This document shows positions 1 to 8,531 of a DNA stretch of 64,000 nucleotides, in pieces. The notes beneath the pieces were generated by a model. The model saw only the letters and a program-made list of their open reading frames with translations, did no database searches and was not told the origin of the DNA. Source of the DNA: Actinomyces viscosus (lineage in GTDB: Bacteria > Actinomycetota > Actinomycetes > Actinomycetales > Actinomycetaceae); assembly GCF_900637975.1 (NCBI RefSeq), contig NZ_LR134477.1, positions 1,550,001 through 1,614,000 on the forward strand, read 5' to 3'. The number at the start of each line of letters is the position of its first letter. Position 1 is the first letter of the stretch. Made by a program: the position numbers and the translations under genes.

Positions 1-1
1 C

Positions 2-1459
2 GCCTCCCTGCTGACCGACGGCGCCGAGCGCGTGGCCCTCTACCGCCAGACCTTCCTGGCCCCCACCCTGGCCGCAGCCGCGGCGCCCCTGCTGGTGCTC
101 GTCGAGCTGGCGGCCGCCGTCGACGTCGTCCCCGCCCTGGTGCTGGGTACGGCCGTCGTCGTGGTGCCGGCCTTCATCGCCTTCGCCCACTCGCGGCTGC
201 GGGCCTCGTCGTCGGACTCGCGCCGGGCGCGCATGCGGCTGGCCGCCGAGTACCTCGACGCCATCCAGGGGCTGCGGACCCTCACCCTGGCCCGGGCCGC
301 GGAGCGCACCAGCGCCCGCCTGCGCCTGGAGGGGGAGACGAACCGGCGCGCCGTCATGGGGCTGCTGGCCGGCAACCAGCTCGTCATCCTGCTCACCGAC
401 GGCCTCTTCTCGCTCTTCCTCATCACCGTGGCCGCGGGCCTGGCCCTGGTCCGCCTGTCCACCGGTGCGATCGAGGTCGGCGACGCGCTGGCGATCGTGC
501 TGACCTCCTACGTGCTCCTGGAGCCGCTGGACCACGTGGGGGCCTTCTTCTACGTGGGGATGGGAGGCATGGCCAACCAGCGCGCCATCCGCAGGATCCT
601 GTCTCGTCCCCTGCCCCGCTCCACTGCGCGACCCGCGGCACAGGACCGGCCGGCCGCCGGGGCGCAGGCCTGCGTCGTGCTCGACGACGTCGAGGCCACC
701 TGGGGCGAGGAGCCAGTGCTTGAGGACGTGAGCCTGACCGTGCGCCGCGGCGAGCACCTGGCGGTCGTCGGACCCTCGGGGGCGGGTAAGTCCACGCTCA
801 TGGCGATGCTCGCCGGGAACCTGCTGCCCAGCGCCGGGTCCCTGCGCATCGAGGGCACCGAGCTGACCGCCGCCACCCAGGAGCAGGTGCGGGCGGCCTC
901 GGCCCTGGTGGCGCAGACGACGTGGCTGTTCACCGGCACGATCGCCGACAACCTGCGCCTGGCCCAGCCCTACGCGACCCCCTCGCAGATGTGGCACGCC
1001 CTGGAGGTGGCCCGCCTGGACAAGGAGGTGGCCCTCATGCCCGAGGGGCTGGAGACGCAGGTCGGCGAGGCGGGCCTGGGGCTCTCGGGCGGTCAGGCCC
1101 AGCGGCTGTCCCTGGCTCGCGCCTTCCTGGCCGACCGTCCCGTGCTGCTCCTGGACGAGCCCACCAGCCAGGTGGACCTGGCCAGTGAGGCGGCCATCGT
1201 CGAGTCCATCGAGCAGCTGGCCCGGGGCCGGACCGTCATCACGATCTCGCACCGTGCGGGGGCGCTGACGACTGCTGACCGGACCGTGAGGGTCGAGGCC
1301 CGGGGACTCGTGGTCACTGCCCCCGCCGCCCCCACCGCCGACGGCGCAGGACCCGGCGCCGGCCCCGCCCAGACCGGTGACGCCGAGGACGGCACCGGTC
1401 AGGCCGGTGGCAGCGCCCCGGAGGCGGTTGCCGGAAACCACGGGGAGGAGCAGGCGTGA
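2..1459 (+). CDS. ABC exporter half-transporter, permease fused to ATPase (CydD-like), 5'-truncated by window
   Basis: The frame is open from the first bases of the window, so the N-terminus lies outside it. What is visible is the second part of a transmembrane exporter domain (hydrophobic segments over nt 60-560) followed by a nucleotide-binding domain. The ATPase motifs are intact: Walker A GPSGAGKST (about nt 772-798), signature LSGGQAQR (about 1084-1107) and Walker B LLLDEPTSQ (about 1144-1170). A low-complexity Ala/Gly/Pro tail follows the ATPase. The stop overlaps the GTG start of the next gene by 4 nt (GTGA), so the two halves are probably made together as a heterodimer. The pair resembles CydDC thiol-reductant exporters and related siderophore-type exporters; the substrate cannot be read from sequence. 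Confidence 0.85.
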   Translation, partial: ASLLTDGAERVALYRQTFLAPTLAAAAAPLLVLVELAAAVDVVPALVLGTAVVVVPAFIAFAHSRLRASSSDSRRARMRLAAEYLDAIQGLRTLTLARAAERTSARLRLEGETNRRAVMGLLAGNQLVILLTDGLFSLFLITVAAGLALVRLSTGAIEVGDALAIVLTSYVLLEPLDHVGAFFYVGMGGMANQRAIRRILSRPLPRSTARPAAQDRPAAGAQACVVLDDVEATWGEEPVLEDVSLTVRRGEHLAVVGPSGAGKSTLMAMLAGNLLPSAGSLRIEGTELTAATQEQVRAASALVAQTTWLFTGTIADNLRLAQPYATPSQMWHALEVARLDKEVALMPEGLETQVGEAGLGLSGGQAQRLSLARAFLADRPVLLLDEPTSQVDLASEAAIVESIEQLARGRTVITISHRAGALTTADRTVRVEARGLVVTAPAAPTADGAGPGAGPAQTGDAEDGTGQAGGSAPEAVAGNHGEEQA

Positions 1460-3303
1460 TCGAGTCCAGGCGTTCATCAGTGCCCCGGTCGCAGGGGGCC
1501 GGCCGATCGGGTCGGCGGAGCGCGAAGGCTCAGGCCGGCGCGCCTGGGCAGGAGCACCCGTCGCGTGCGACGCTGGTGCGCTGGCTGCTCCAGGTCACCC
1601 GCCCGGTCCTGTCGCCGTTGCTGGGCTCCACGCTGTGCCGCACCATCGACCTGCTCAGTGGTGTGGCCCTGTTCTCCCTGGGGGCCTATGCCGTGGCCCG
1701 GATGGGGCTGGCGGTCTCGACCGGTGCGCCCCTGCCCGCCATCTGGCCGGTGCTGGCGGTCATGGCGGGACTGTCCCTGCTCAAGGCGGCGCTGCGCTAC
1801 ACCGAGCAGTTCCTCGGCCACCTGGTGGCCTTCAAGGCCCTTGAGCTGCTGCGCGGGCAGATCTTCCGCTCGCTCATCCCCCGCTCCCCCAGGGTCAGTG
1901 CGACGTCGCGCTCGGGCGACCTGCTGTCGCGGGCCACGAAGGACGTGGACCGCATCGAGGTGTTCTTCGCCCACACCTTCGCCCCGGCTGTCTCGGCCGT
2001 CATCACCCCGGTCGTGGTGCTCACGGTCATCGGCCTCAAGGTGTCCTGGCTGGTGGCGCTGGCGGCGCTCCCCTTCGCGGTACTCCAGCTGCTGGTCGTG
2101 CCCCGCCTGGGCTTCGCGCCCTCCCTGGAGGCCTCCCGCTCGACCTCGGCGGCGCGGGCGGATCTCACCCAGCACGTCACCGACACCGTTCAGGGCATGA
2201 GCGAGGTCGTCGGGTACGGGCGCAGCCAGGAGCGCCTCGATGAGATGGCCAGGATCGATGCGGAGATCATCGGGGCCTCGCGGCCCGGCGGCCAGTGGGC
2301 CTCCGTGCGCCGGGGCGTCAACCAGCTGGCGAGCCTGACCGCGCCGATCGTCGTCGTCATGGTCGGGGCGATGCTGCCCGCCACCGGCTCCGGTGCCGGC
2401 GTCCCCCTCCTGGCCGCCACTGCGGCGGCGGTGCTGCGGATGAGCGAGACCGTGCGCGGCGTCGAGGAGCTCTCGGGGGCGCTCAACGCCTCCTTCGCCT
2501 CGGCCGAGAGGGTGTGGGAGGTTGTCAACGCCCCCGTGGAGGTGAGCGACGGCGACCACGAGCTGACCAGCGGCATCTCCCACGAGGTCCTGTGGCAGGA
2601 CATCAGCTACTCCTACCCCAGTACCGCCGCGCAGGCCGTCCACGGGGTGAGTCTGAGGGCCAGGGCCGGCAAGTGGACCTGCATCGTGGGAGCCTCCGGC
2701 TCGGGCAAGTCGACGCTGGCCCAGCTGGCGCTGCGCTTCGACGAGCCCGAGTCGGGCCGCATCCTCGTCGACGGCCAGGACGTGGCCGACCTGCGCGCCA
2801 TCAGCCTCTACCAGGAGATCGGCATGGTGGATCAGCGGGTCCACCTCATGCGCGCCTCCATCATCGACAACGTTCGCCTGGCGGCGCCGTCGGCCAGTGA
2901 CGCCCAGGTGCGCCGGGCCTGCCGGGCCGCCTGCATCGATGAGGACATCGAGGCCCTCGAGGACGGCTACCACACGCTCGTGGGTGAGCGAGGCCAGTCC
3001 CTGTCCGGGGGCCAGCGCCAGCGCCTGGCGCTGGCGAGGGCCCTCCTGGCCCGTCCCGGCGTGCTCATCCTCGATGAGTTCACCTCGCATCTGGACCCCG
3101 AGCTGGACGAGCGCGTGCGCATCGGGGTGCGCACCTACCTGCCGCAGGCCACGATCATCGAGATCACCCACCGCCTGCAGTGGTCCGAGCAGGCCGACCA
3201 CGTCGTCGTCATGGACGCCGGGACGGTGGTGCAGGCGGGCCCGCCGGCCAAGCTCCTGGCCGAGCCCGGGCCGCTGCGCACGCTCACCAACCGCGGACAC
3301 TGA
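1456..3303 (+). CDS. ABC exporter half-transporter, permease fused to ATPase (CydC-like)
   Basis: A 615-residue half-exporter. The GTG start overlaps the previous stop. A basic Ser/Arg-rich leader of about 40 residues precedes six predicted membrane segments (about residues 50-330). The loop around residues 110-140 (LRYTEQFLGH) resembles the CydC-type loop. The C-terminal ATPase has Walker A VGASGSGKST (nt 2686-2715), signature LSGGQRQR and Walker B LILDEFTSHLD, so both partners appear catalytically competent. It is the heterodimer partner of the upstream gene. A perfect hairpin just downstream ends the unit. Family placement is solid; CydC against another heterodimeric exporter is uncertain. 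Confidence 0.85.
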   Translation: MIESRRSSVPRSQGAGRSGRRSAKAQAGAPGQEHPSRATLVRWLLQVTRPVLSPLLGSTLCRTIDLLSGVALFSLGAYAVARMGLAVSTGAPLPAIWPVLAVMAGLSLLKAALRYTEQFLGHLVAFKALELLRGQIFRSLIPRSPRVSATSRSGDLLSRATKDVDRIEVFFAHTFAPAVSAVITPVVVLTVIGLKVSWLVALAALPFAVLQLLVVPRLGFAPSLEASRSTSAARADLTQHVTDTVQGMSEVVGYGRSQERLDEMARIDAEIIGASRPGGQWASVRRGVNQLASLTAPIVVVMVGAMLPATGSGAGVPLLAATAAAVLRMSETVRGVEELSGALNASFASAERVWEVVNAPVEVSDGDHELTSGISHEVLWQDISYSYPSTAAQAVHGVSLRARAGKWTCIVGASGSGKSTLAQLALRFDEPESGRILVDGQDVADLRAISLYQEIGMVDQRVHLMRASIIDNVRLAAPSASDAQVRRACRAACIDEDIEALEDGYHTLVGERGQSLSGGQRQRLALARALLARPGVLILDEFTSHLDPELDERVRIGVRTYLPQATIIEITHRLQWSEQADHVVVMDAGTVVQAGPPAKLLAEPGPLRTLTNRGH

Positions 3304-3316
3304 CCCCCACATGCCG

Positions 3317-3355
3317 ATCGGGCGCCGAGAGTCCCGGTGACTCTCGGCGCCCGAT
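3317..3355. terminator. Bidirectional intrinsic terminator hairpin
   Basis: A perfect 17-bp inverted repeat (3317-3333 with 3339-3355) with a 5-nt loop lies between two convergent genes: the ABC exporter ending at 3303 and the symporter ending at 3373. It has no long T-run, as is common in high-GC actinobacteria. Confidence 0.85.
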
Positions 3356-3372
3356 TCGTAGGTGGACGCGTT

Positions 3373-4725
3373 CTACTCCCCGGAGCGGGTGGCGGCGGCC
3401 GAGGCCTCCAGCTCCTCGGGGCTGACGACGCCCTCGACGCTGACGGCGTTGAGGTAGGCCATGCCGTCGAAGGAGAGCTCGCGGACGTTCTCCGGGTCGC
3501 CCTCGTCGTTGACGGAGCCGCCGGCCATGCGGTCCACGATGATGGCGATGGCGCCGTCACCGGTGACGTTGGTGGCGGTCCCGAAGGAGTCCAGGGCGAT
3601 GTAGGTGGCGATCATGAGGGCGACCTGCTGGTCGTCGAAGCCGAGCATGGATGACAGCAGTCCGGTGGCCGCCATGATGGCGCCCCCGGGCACACCCGGT
3701 GCGGCCACCATCGTGATGCCGAGCATGAAGATGAAGCCGACCCACTGGGCGGTGCTCACGTGCAGGTCCTGGGTGAGGACGATGGCGAAGGCGAAGGAGA
3801 AGATCTTCGAGGTCGACCCCGCCAGGTGGATCGTGGCGCACAGGGGGATGGTGAAGGAGGCCACCGCGTCGGACACGCCGTTCTTCCGCGTCTGGCGCAG
3901 GGTGACCGGGATCGTGGCCGCCGACGACGAGGTGCCCAGAGCCGTCAGGTAGGCCGGGACCATGGTGAGCAGGGCCTTGAGCGGGTTGCGGCGCCCGATG
4001 ATCCCGGCGAGGACGAACTGGATGGCCAGGATGACGACCTCGAGGATGAGGACCACGACGACGACCCGCAGGAGCGCCTTCATGACCGAGCCCGCCGCGC
4101 CCGTGTAGGTGAGGTTGAGGAAGATGCCGAAGATGTGCAGCGGCAGCAGCGGGATGATCATCCGCTCGATGAGCCGGGTGATGATGGCCCGGAACTCGAT
4201 GGAGCCCTTGCGCAGGACTCCCCGGGGAACCAGGGACAGACCGATGCCGAAGATGAAGGAGAGCAGCAGGGCGGTCATGACCTCCACCGGCGGGGGCATC
4301 TCCACGGTGAAGTAGCTGCTGAGCGCTCCCTCGGGCTTGGCGACGTCGGCCAGGGAGGTCCCGGCGAGCAGGCGGGGGAAGGTGGCGGCACACACCAGGA
4401 AGGTGAGGAAGCCGGCGAAGAGGGTGGAGGTGTAGGCCAGGGCCGTGGTGATGCCGAGCCACTTGCCGGCGCCGCGCCCCAGGTCGGCGATGGCGGGGGT
4501 CACCAGGCCGATGATGATGAGCGGGATGGCGAAGTTGAGGAACTGGCTGAACAGGTCGGAGAAGGTCGCGAAGACGTTGCCGACCGCCTTGGGGATGATC
4601 GGGTGGCCGCCGACCCGGATCGACCCCAGGATCAGGGCTGCCAGGATGGCGCCGATGACCCAGGTCAGGATGCTGTGGCTGAGGCGGTGGCCCAGCGATG
4701 GAGGGGCCGAGGGAGTGCTTGTCAT
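3373..4725 (-). CDS. Dicarboxylate/amino acid:cation symporter (DAACS family)
   Basis: A 450-residue multi-spanning permease. Diagnostic glutamate-transporter-fold features are the serine-rich re-entrant loop LGTSSSAATIP (residues about 263-273), a second loop region HLAGSTSKIF (about 300-309) and an NVTGDGAIAI segment near the C-terminus in the position of the family's NMDGT-like motif. These proteins import C4-dicarboxylates, glutamate/aspartate or Ser/Thr with Na+ or H+. The substrate is not decidable here: the canonical NMDGT is replaced by NVTGD, so this is not a close GltP. Monocistronic, downstream of DUF3017, ending at a shared terminator. Confidence 0.88.
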   Translation of the reverse strand: MTSTPSAPPSLGHRLSHSILTWVIGAILAALILGSIRVGGHPIIPKAVGNVFATFSDLFSQFLNFAIPLIIIGLVTPAIADLGRGAGKWLGITTALAYTSTLFAGFLTFLVCAATFPRLLAGTSLADVAKPEGALSSYFTVEMPPPVEVMTALLLSFIFGIGLSLVPRGVLRKGSIEFRAIITRLIERMIIPLLPLHIFGIFLNLTYTGAAGSVMKALLRVVVVVLILEVVILAIQFVLAGIIGRRNPLKALLTMVPAYLTALGTSSSAATIPVTLRQTRKNGVSDAVASFTIPLCATIHLAGSTSKIFSFAFAIVLTQDLHVSTAQWVGFIFMLGITMVAAPGVPGGAIMAATGLLSSMLGFDDQQVALMIATYIALDSFGTATNVTGDGAIAIIVDRMAGGSVNDEGDPENVRELSFDGMAYLNAVSVEGVVSPEELEASAAATRSGE

Positions 4726-4908
4726 AGGGGACCTTCAGGGTGCGAAACGAGGTGACGAGACGTCTTCAATGGGCTCAGCGTGCCATACCGATCGGTCGCG
4801 GCGCCGCCCGGGACCAGGAAATGGGCACTCTGAGGGATCAGATCACAGTCAGTCGCGTGAACGGAACGACTGGAGAAATCAGCGCTGCCGGTGGTGTGGG
4901 ACCGCCGC

Positions 4909-5262
4909 TCACAGGACGTGGGGCAGGTTGACGTACGGGGACAGGAGGAACAGGACGGCGGCCAGGCCGATGCCGAAGACGACGTCGAACAGGCGGCTGC
5001 GCGCCGCCAGCCAGGTGCCGTCGGGGCGCTGGATCCGGACGATGGCCAGCGCCAGGATCCCGGTGGCCGCCCACAGGACGGCGATACGGCGGTGTCCCAG
5101 CAGCGCGATGGCGGGAACCGCCGCCAGGCCGATGGCCACGAGAACGACGCAGATGGTGCGGTAGGGCTCCTTGTGCTCGGCCTGCCGGGGATGCGGGTCG
5201 TGAGTCACGGTGGAGAGCCTATCGGCGCACCAGGGCGCGGGTCCACGACCTTCTTCCCCCAT
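4909..5262 (-). CDS. DUF3017 small membrane protein
   Basis: About 117 residues with three hydrophobic segments (CVVLVAIGLAAVPAIALLG, VLWAATGILALAIV, LFDVVFGIGLAAVLFLL). This matches the actinobacterial DUF3017 family, whose members usually sit directly downstream of purH, as here (30 nt after the purH stop). The true start may be an internal GTG (VTHDPHPRQ, near 5209), because the leading residues look non-conserved. No function is known; co-transcription with purH is likely. Confidence 0.7.
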   Translation of the reverse strand: MGEEGRGPAPWCADRLSTVTHDPHPRQAEHKEPYRTICVVLVAIGLAAVPAIALLGHRRIAVLWAATGILALAIVRIQRPDGTWLAARSRLFDVVFGIGLAAVLFLLSPYVNLPHVL

Positions 5263-5292
5263 CCCCCGCCTCGGTGCCCCCTGCCTCGGTCG

Positions 5293-7122
5293 TCAGTGGG
5301 CGAAGTGCCGGGTGCCGGTGAGGTACATGGTGACGCCGGCGGCCTGGGCGGCGTCGATGACCTCCTGGTCGCGAATGGACCCGCCGGGCTGGACGACGGC
5401 GCGCACCCCGGCGTCGATGAGGACCTGGAGGCCGTCGGCGAAGGGGAAGAAGGCGTCGGAGGCGGCCACGGCCCCGCGGGCGCGCTCCGGGACGGCGGCG
5501 CTGCCCGCCTCGCCCAGGACCTCGGCGGCGTCGGCCCCGCCGACGGCTCCCTTCTCCTTCTGGGAGCCGCCAGCCGCGGCGTCGCCGGTGGAGCGGGCGC
5601 CCAGGGTGTTGGCGCGCTCAACGGCCAGCCTGCAGGAGTCGACGCGGTTGACCTGCCCCATGCCCACCCCGACGGTGGCGCCGTCCTGGGCCAGGAGGAC
5701 CGCGTTGGAGCGCACGGCGCGCACCGAGCGCCAGGCGAAGGCGAGCTCGGCCAGCAGGGCGTCGTCGGCGGCGGGCCCGGCGGCCAGGGTCCAGGTCGCC
5801 GGGTCGTCGCCCGGGGCGTTCAGGACGTCGCGCTCCTGGATGACGGCGCCGCCGGAGACCTGCTTGATCTCGTAGCCCTCGCGCTGAGGGGGCTCGACGA
5901 CGAGCAGGCGGAGGTTCTTCTTGGTGGACAGGATCTCCACGGCCTCGTCGTCGAAGGCGGGGGCGGCGACGACCTCGGTGAAGATCGGCTTGATCTGGCG
6001 GGCCATCTCGGCGGTGACGGTGGCGTTGGTGGCGATGACGCCGCCGTAGGCGGAGACCGGGTCGCAGGCGTGGGCCTTGCGGTGAGCCTCGGCGACGTCG
6101 CCGGCGGCGGACACGGCGATGCCGCAGGGGTTGGCGTGCTTGACGACGGCGACCGTCACGGCGTCTCCGTGGTCGTAGGCGGCGCGCACGGCGGCGTCGG
6201 TGTCGGTGTAGTTGTTGTAGCTCATGGCCTTGCCGTGGAGCTGACGGGCGCCGGCCACTCCCCCGCCGGCCCCGGCGGTGCGGTAGACGGCGGCGCGCTG
6301 GTGGGGGTTCTCCCCGTAGCGCAGGCTCGCCAGGCGCTCGTAGCCGGCGCCGACGTAGGCGGGCAGGGCGGCCGGCTCGCCGGAACCGTCGCCTTCGGCA
6401 TCGGCCACGCCGGCGGCGTCGGCCTCGACCTGCCCGGCCAGCCAGGTGGACACGGCGGCGTCGTAGGCGGCGGTGTGGGCGAAGGCCTCGGCGGCCAGGC
6501 GGCGTCGGGCGGCCAGGGTGAAGCCGCCCTCGCGTACGGCGGCGGCGACGTCGTCATAGCTCGCGGGGCTGGTAACGACGGCGACGGCGGGGTGGTTCTT
6601 GGCGGCGGCGCGCACCATGGTGGGCCCGCCGATGTCGATCTGCTCGACGCAGGCGTCGAAGGGGGCGCCGGAGGCGACGGTGTCGCTGAAGGGGTAGAGG
6701 TTGACCACGACCAGGTCGATGGGGGTCACTCCCAGGGCCTGGAGCTGGTCGAGGTGGTCGGGCTTGCGGCGGTCGGCGAGGATGCCTGCGTGGACGGCCG
6801 GGTGGAGGGTCTTGACCCGTCCCTCAAGGCACTCGGGGAAGCCGGTGACCTCCTCCACCGGGGTGACGGCCAGGCCGGCGGCGGCGATGGTGGCGGCGGT
6901 GGAGCCGGTGGAGACGATCTCGACGCCGGCGTCGGCCAGGGCGTGAGCGAGTGGGACGAGGCCGGTCTTGTCGTAGACGGAGACGAGGGCGCGTCGCACG
7001 GGGAGGCGGTCGGGGCTGACGAGGCCCTCGGTGGGGACGGGGGTGGTGGGAACCGCCTCCGCGGCGGGCTGGCTGACGGTCTGGTCCGGCTGAGATGACT
7101 GGGAGGACGACGACGGGGACAT
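5293..7122 (-). CDS. purH: Bifunctional AICAR formyltransferase / IMP cyclohydrolase PurH
   Basis: Catalyses the last two steps of de novo purine synthesis (AICAR to FAICAR to IMP). The N-terminal MGS-like cyclohydrolase domain starts at [17 protein letters not shown] (about residue 44). The transformylase domain carries the K-H-ANPCG catalytic motif ([11 protein letters not shown]). At 609 residues it is longer than the usual 510-540. The excess is a Pro/Thr/Glu-rich N-terminal extension and an Ala/Gly/Glu-rich insertion of about 40 residues between LAVERANT and [16 protein letters not shown] at 7122 is preceded by AGGAG (7131-7127). A ZTP riboswitch lies in its leader. Confidence 0.95.
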   Translation of the reverse strand: MSPSSSSQSSQPDQTVSQPAAEAVPTTPVPTEGLVSPDRLPVRRALVSVYDKTGLVPLAHALADAGVEIVSTGSTAATIAAAGLAVTPVEEVTGFPECLEGRVKTLHPAVHAGILADRRKPDHLDQLQALGVTPIDLVVVNLYPFSDTVASGAPFDACVEQIDIGGPTMVRAAAKNHPAVAVVTSPASYDDVAAAVREGGFTLAARRRLAAEAFAHTAAYDAAVSTWLAGQVEADAAGVADAEGDGSGEPAALPAYVGAGYERLASLRYGENPHQRAAVYRTAGAGGGVAGARQLHGKAMSYNNYTDTDAAVRAAYDHGDAVTVAVVKHANPCGIAVSAAGDVAEAHRKAHACDPVSAYGGVIATNATVTAEMARQIKPIFTEVVAAPAFDDEAVEILSTKKNLRLLVVEPPQREGYEIKQVSGGAVIQERDVLNAPGDDPATWTLAAGPAADDALLAELAFAWRSVRAVRSNAVLLAQDGATVGVGMGQVNRVDSCRLAVERANTLGARSTGDAAAGGSQKEKGAVGGADAAEVLGEAGSAAVPERARGAVAASDAFFPFADGLQVLIDAGVRAVVQPGGSIRDQEVIDAAQAAGVTMYLTGTRHFAH

Positions 7123-7150
7123 GGCGCTCCTGGTGCGGCGTGAGGGTGCG

Positions 7151-7240
7151 GGACGCCCAGGCGGGCGACGTCCCGTTCATGGACGGCCTCGGCCACTCCC
7201 CGGTGGTGCCCCACCCTCGCCAGTTGCGGCCGCCCCCATC
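7151..7240 (-). promoter_or_regulatory. ZTP (pfl) riboswitch in purH leader
   Basis: Read on the minus strand, the leader contains the hallmarks of the pfl RNA in order: GGCCGCAACTGGCG (near 7233-7220), a GTGG/CCAC hairpin followed by CCGGGGAGTGG (about 7214-7190), and the 3' element CCGCCTGGGC (7164-7155). The purH start codon is 28 nt further downstream. This class senses ZMP/ZTP (AICAR derivatives) and turns on purine and folate one-carbon genes. PurH consumes ZMP, so the target fits. With AGGAG only about 20 nt beyond the motif and no clear T-run, control of translation start is more likely than an intrinsic terminator; that is an inference. Confidence 0.85.
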
Positions 7241-7519
7241 CTATCGGGTGGATCCGCTCACGCGCCTGACTCGCAGCGGTCCCAGCGATCCCGGGACTCG
7301 TGTCCGGGCGTGGCTCCGAGGGCAGCTCCGGGTGCGTTTCTGGAGACGATTCCGGGCCTGGTTCCAGGTGGAGGGATCCGCGTCTTATCCATCCGTCAGG
7401 GCCGCCGGCGCCGCTGATCGCTCTCGAAGAATCCGGCGGGGCCCACCCAGCGCGCACTTGCACCATCAGTTACCTTTACTTTACTCCTATTTTAGTCCGA
7501 TCAACTAGAGGAGAGGTTG
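7241..7519. other. Divergent promoter region between purH and hchA
   Basis: Holds the upstream part of the purH leader and promoter (minus strand) and the hchA promoter (plus strand). The last 45 nt before hchA (about 7469-7507) are unusually AT-rich for this genome and are the likely plus-strand promoter. No convincing -35/-10 pair and no coding potential were recognised. Confidence 0.4.
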
Positions 7520-8392
7520 ATGAGTATGACTGCCTCCAAGACCTCCGTCCCGGACCGGGCCGAGCACAACGCCTTCTTCCCCTCCGAGTACTCGCTGGGG
7601 CAGTACGTCCCGGCGAGGACCGACTTCGACGGCGCCGTCGGGGCGCCCCAGGTCACCTCCGGCCCCCGCAAGATCCTGGCCATCGCCGTGGACGAGCGCT
7701 ACCTGCCCACGCAGGGCGGCAAGCTGTTCTCCACCGGCAACCACCCGGTGGAGACCCTGCTGCCCCTCATGCACCTGCAGGCCGCCGGCTACGAGGTCGA
7801 GGTGGCCACGCTGTCAGGCAACCTGGCGAAGTTCGAGATGTGGGCGTTCCCCGCCAAGGATGAGGCGGTCAAGACCGCCTACGAGGGCCTGCTGCCCGCC
7901 CTGGAGCACCCCAAGCGCCTGGCCGACGTCGTCGCCACCGAGCTCGGTGAGGACTCCGAGTACGCCGCGGTGTTCATCCCCGGCGGCCACGGCGCCATGG
8001 GCGGCGGCGTTCCGGACAGCGCCGACATCAAGGACACCCTGGTGTGGGCGCTGGAGAACGACCGCCCGGTCATCACCCTGTGCCACGGCCCGGCCGCCCT
8101 GTGCGCCGCCACCGACGAGGAGGGGGCCTCCTACTTCGCCGGCTACTCGCTGTGCGTCTTCCCCGACGCCCTGGACAAGGGCGCCAACGTGGAGATCGGC
8201 TACCTGCCCGGGCAGCTGACCTGGATGCTGGGCGAGCGTCTCAAGCAGCAGGGCCTGACCATCGTCAACGATGGTATGAGCGGCCAGGTCCACCGCGACC
8301 GCCTCCTGCTCACCGGTGACAGCCCCCTGGCGGCCAATGCCCTGGGCCGCCTCGCCGTGGAGACCCTGACCGGCAGGACCTACAGCGCCTGA
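7520..8392 (+). CDS. hchA: Hsp31-type protein deglycase / glyoxalase III HchA
   Basis: About 290 residues of the DJ-1/PfpI superfamily, Hsp31 branch. Visible features are the N-terminal PSEYSLGQYVP segment, the GNHPVETLLPL metal-site region, FIPGGHGAMGG, and the nucleophile elbow TLCHGPAALCAA with the catalytic Cys. The family acts as a cytosolic chaperone/glyoxalase that repairs or detoxifies methylglyoxal adducts. ATG at 7520 was chosen because a strong GAGGAGAGG (7508-7516) precedes it; a TTG three bases upstream is in frame. Monocistronic, followed by a strong hairpin. Confidence 0.9.
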   Translation: MSMTASKTSVPDRAEHNAFFPSEYSLGQYVPARTDFDGAVGAPQVTSGPRKILAIAVDERYLPTQGGKLFSTGNHPVETLLPLMHLQAAGYEVEVATLSGNLAKFEMWAFPAKDEAVKTAYEGLLPALEHPKRLADVVATELGEDSEYAAVFIPGGHGAMGGGVPDSADIKDTLVWALENDRPVITLCHGPAALCAATDEEGASYFAGYSLCVFPDALDKGANVEIGYLPGQLTWMLGERLKQQGLTIVNDGMSGQVHRDRLLLTGDSPLAANALGRLAVETLTGRTYSA

Positions 8393-8427
8393 CGAACTCG
8401 CTGGACGCTCACCCGGCGCTCACTCAA

Positions 8428-8484
8428 CGTTCGGTCGGCCGGTTCACCGGCAGCGACATCACCGGTGAACCGGCCGACCGAACG
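8428..8484 (+). terminator. Strong hairpin after hchA
   Basis: A perfect 23-bp inverted repeat (8428-8450 with 8462-8484) with an 11-nt loop sits 36 nt after the hchA stop, followed by GCCCGTTTCCTT. It probably terminates hchA and insulates the next gene, which starts at 8532. Confidence 0.75.
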
Positions 8485-8531
8485 GCCCGTTTCCTTGCGA
8501 GCGGCTTTAGATACGTCATACAGTCCACAGC

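Noticed and set aside
1477-3312. A 611-codon open frame antisense to the second ABC exporter gene
   Set aside because: It has His/Asp/Gln/Gly/Arg-rich composition typical of reading the complementary strand of a high-GC gene and contains no domain motif; the sense strand has intact ABC motifs.
4891-7098. A 735-codon open frame antisense to purH
   Set aside because: Gly/Val/Asp-rich shadow of purH third-position bias. purH on the other strand is unambiguous.
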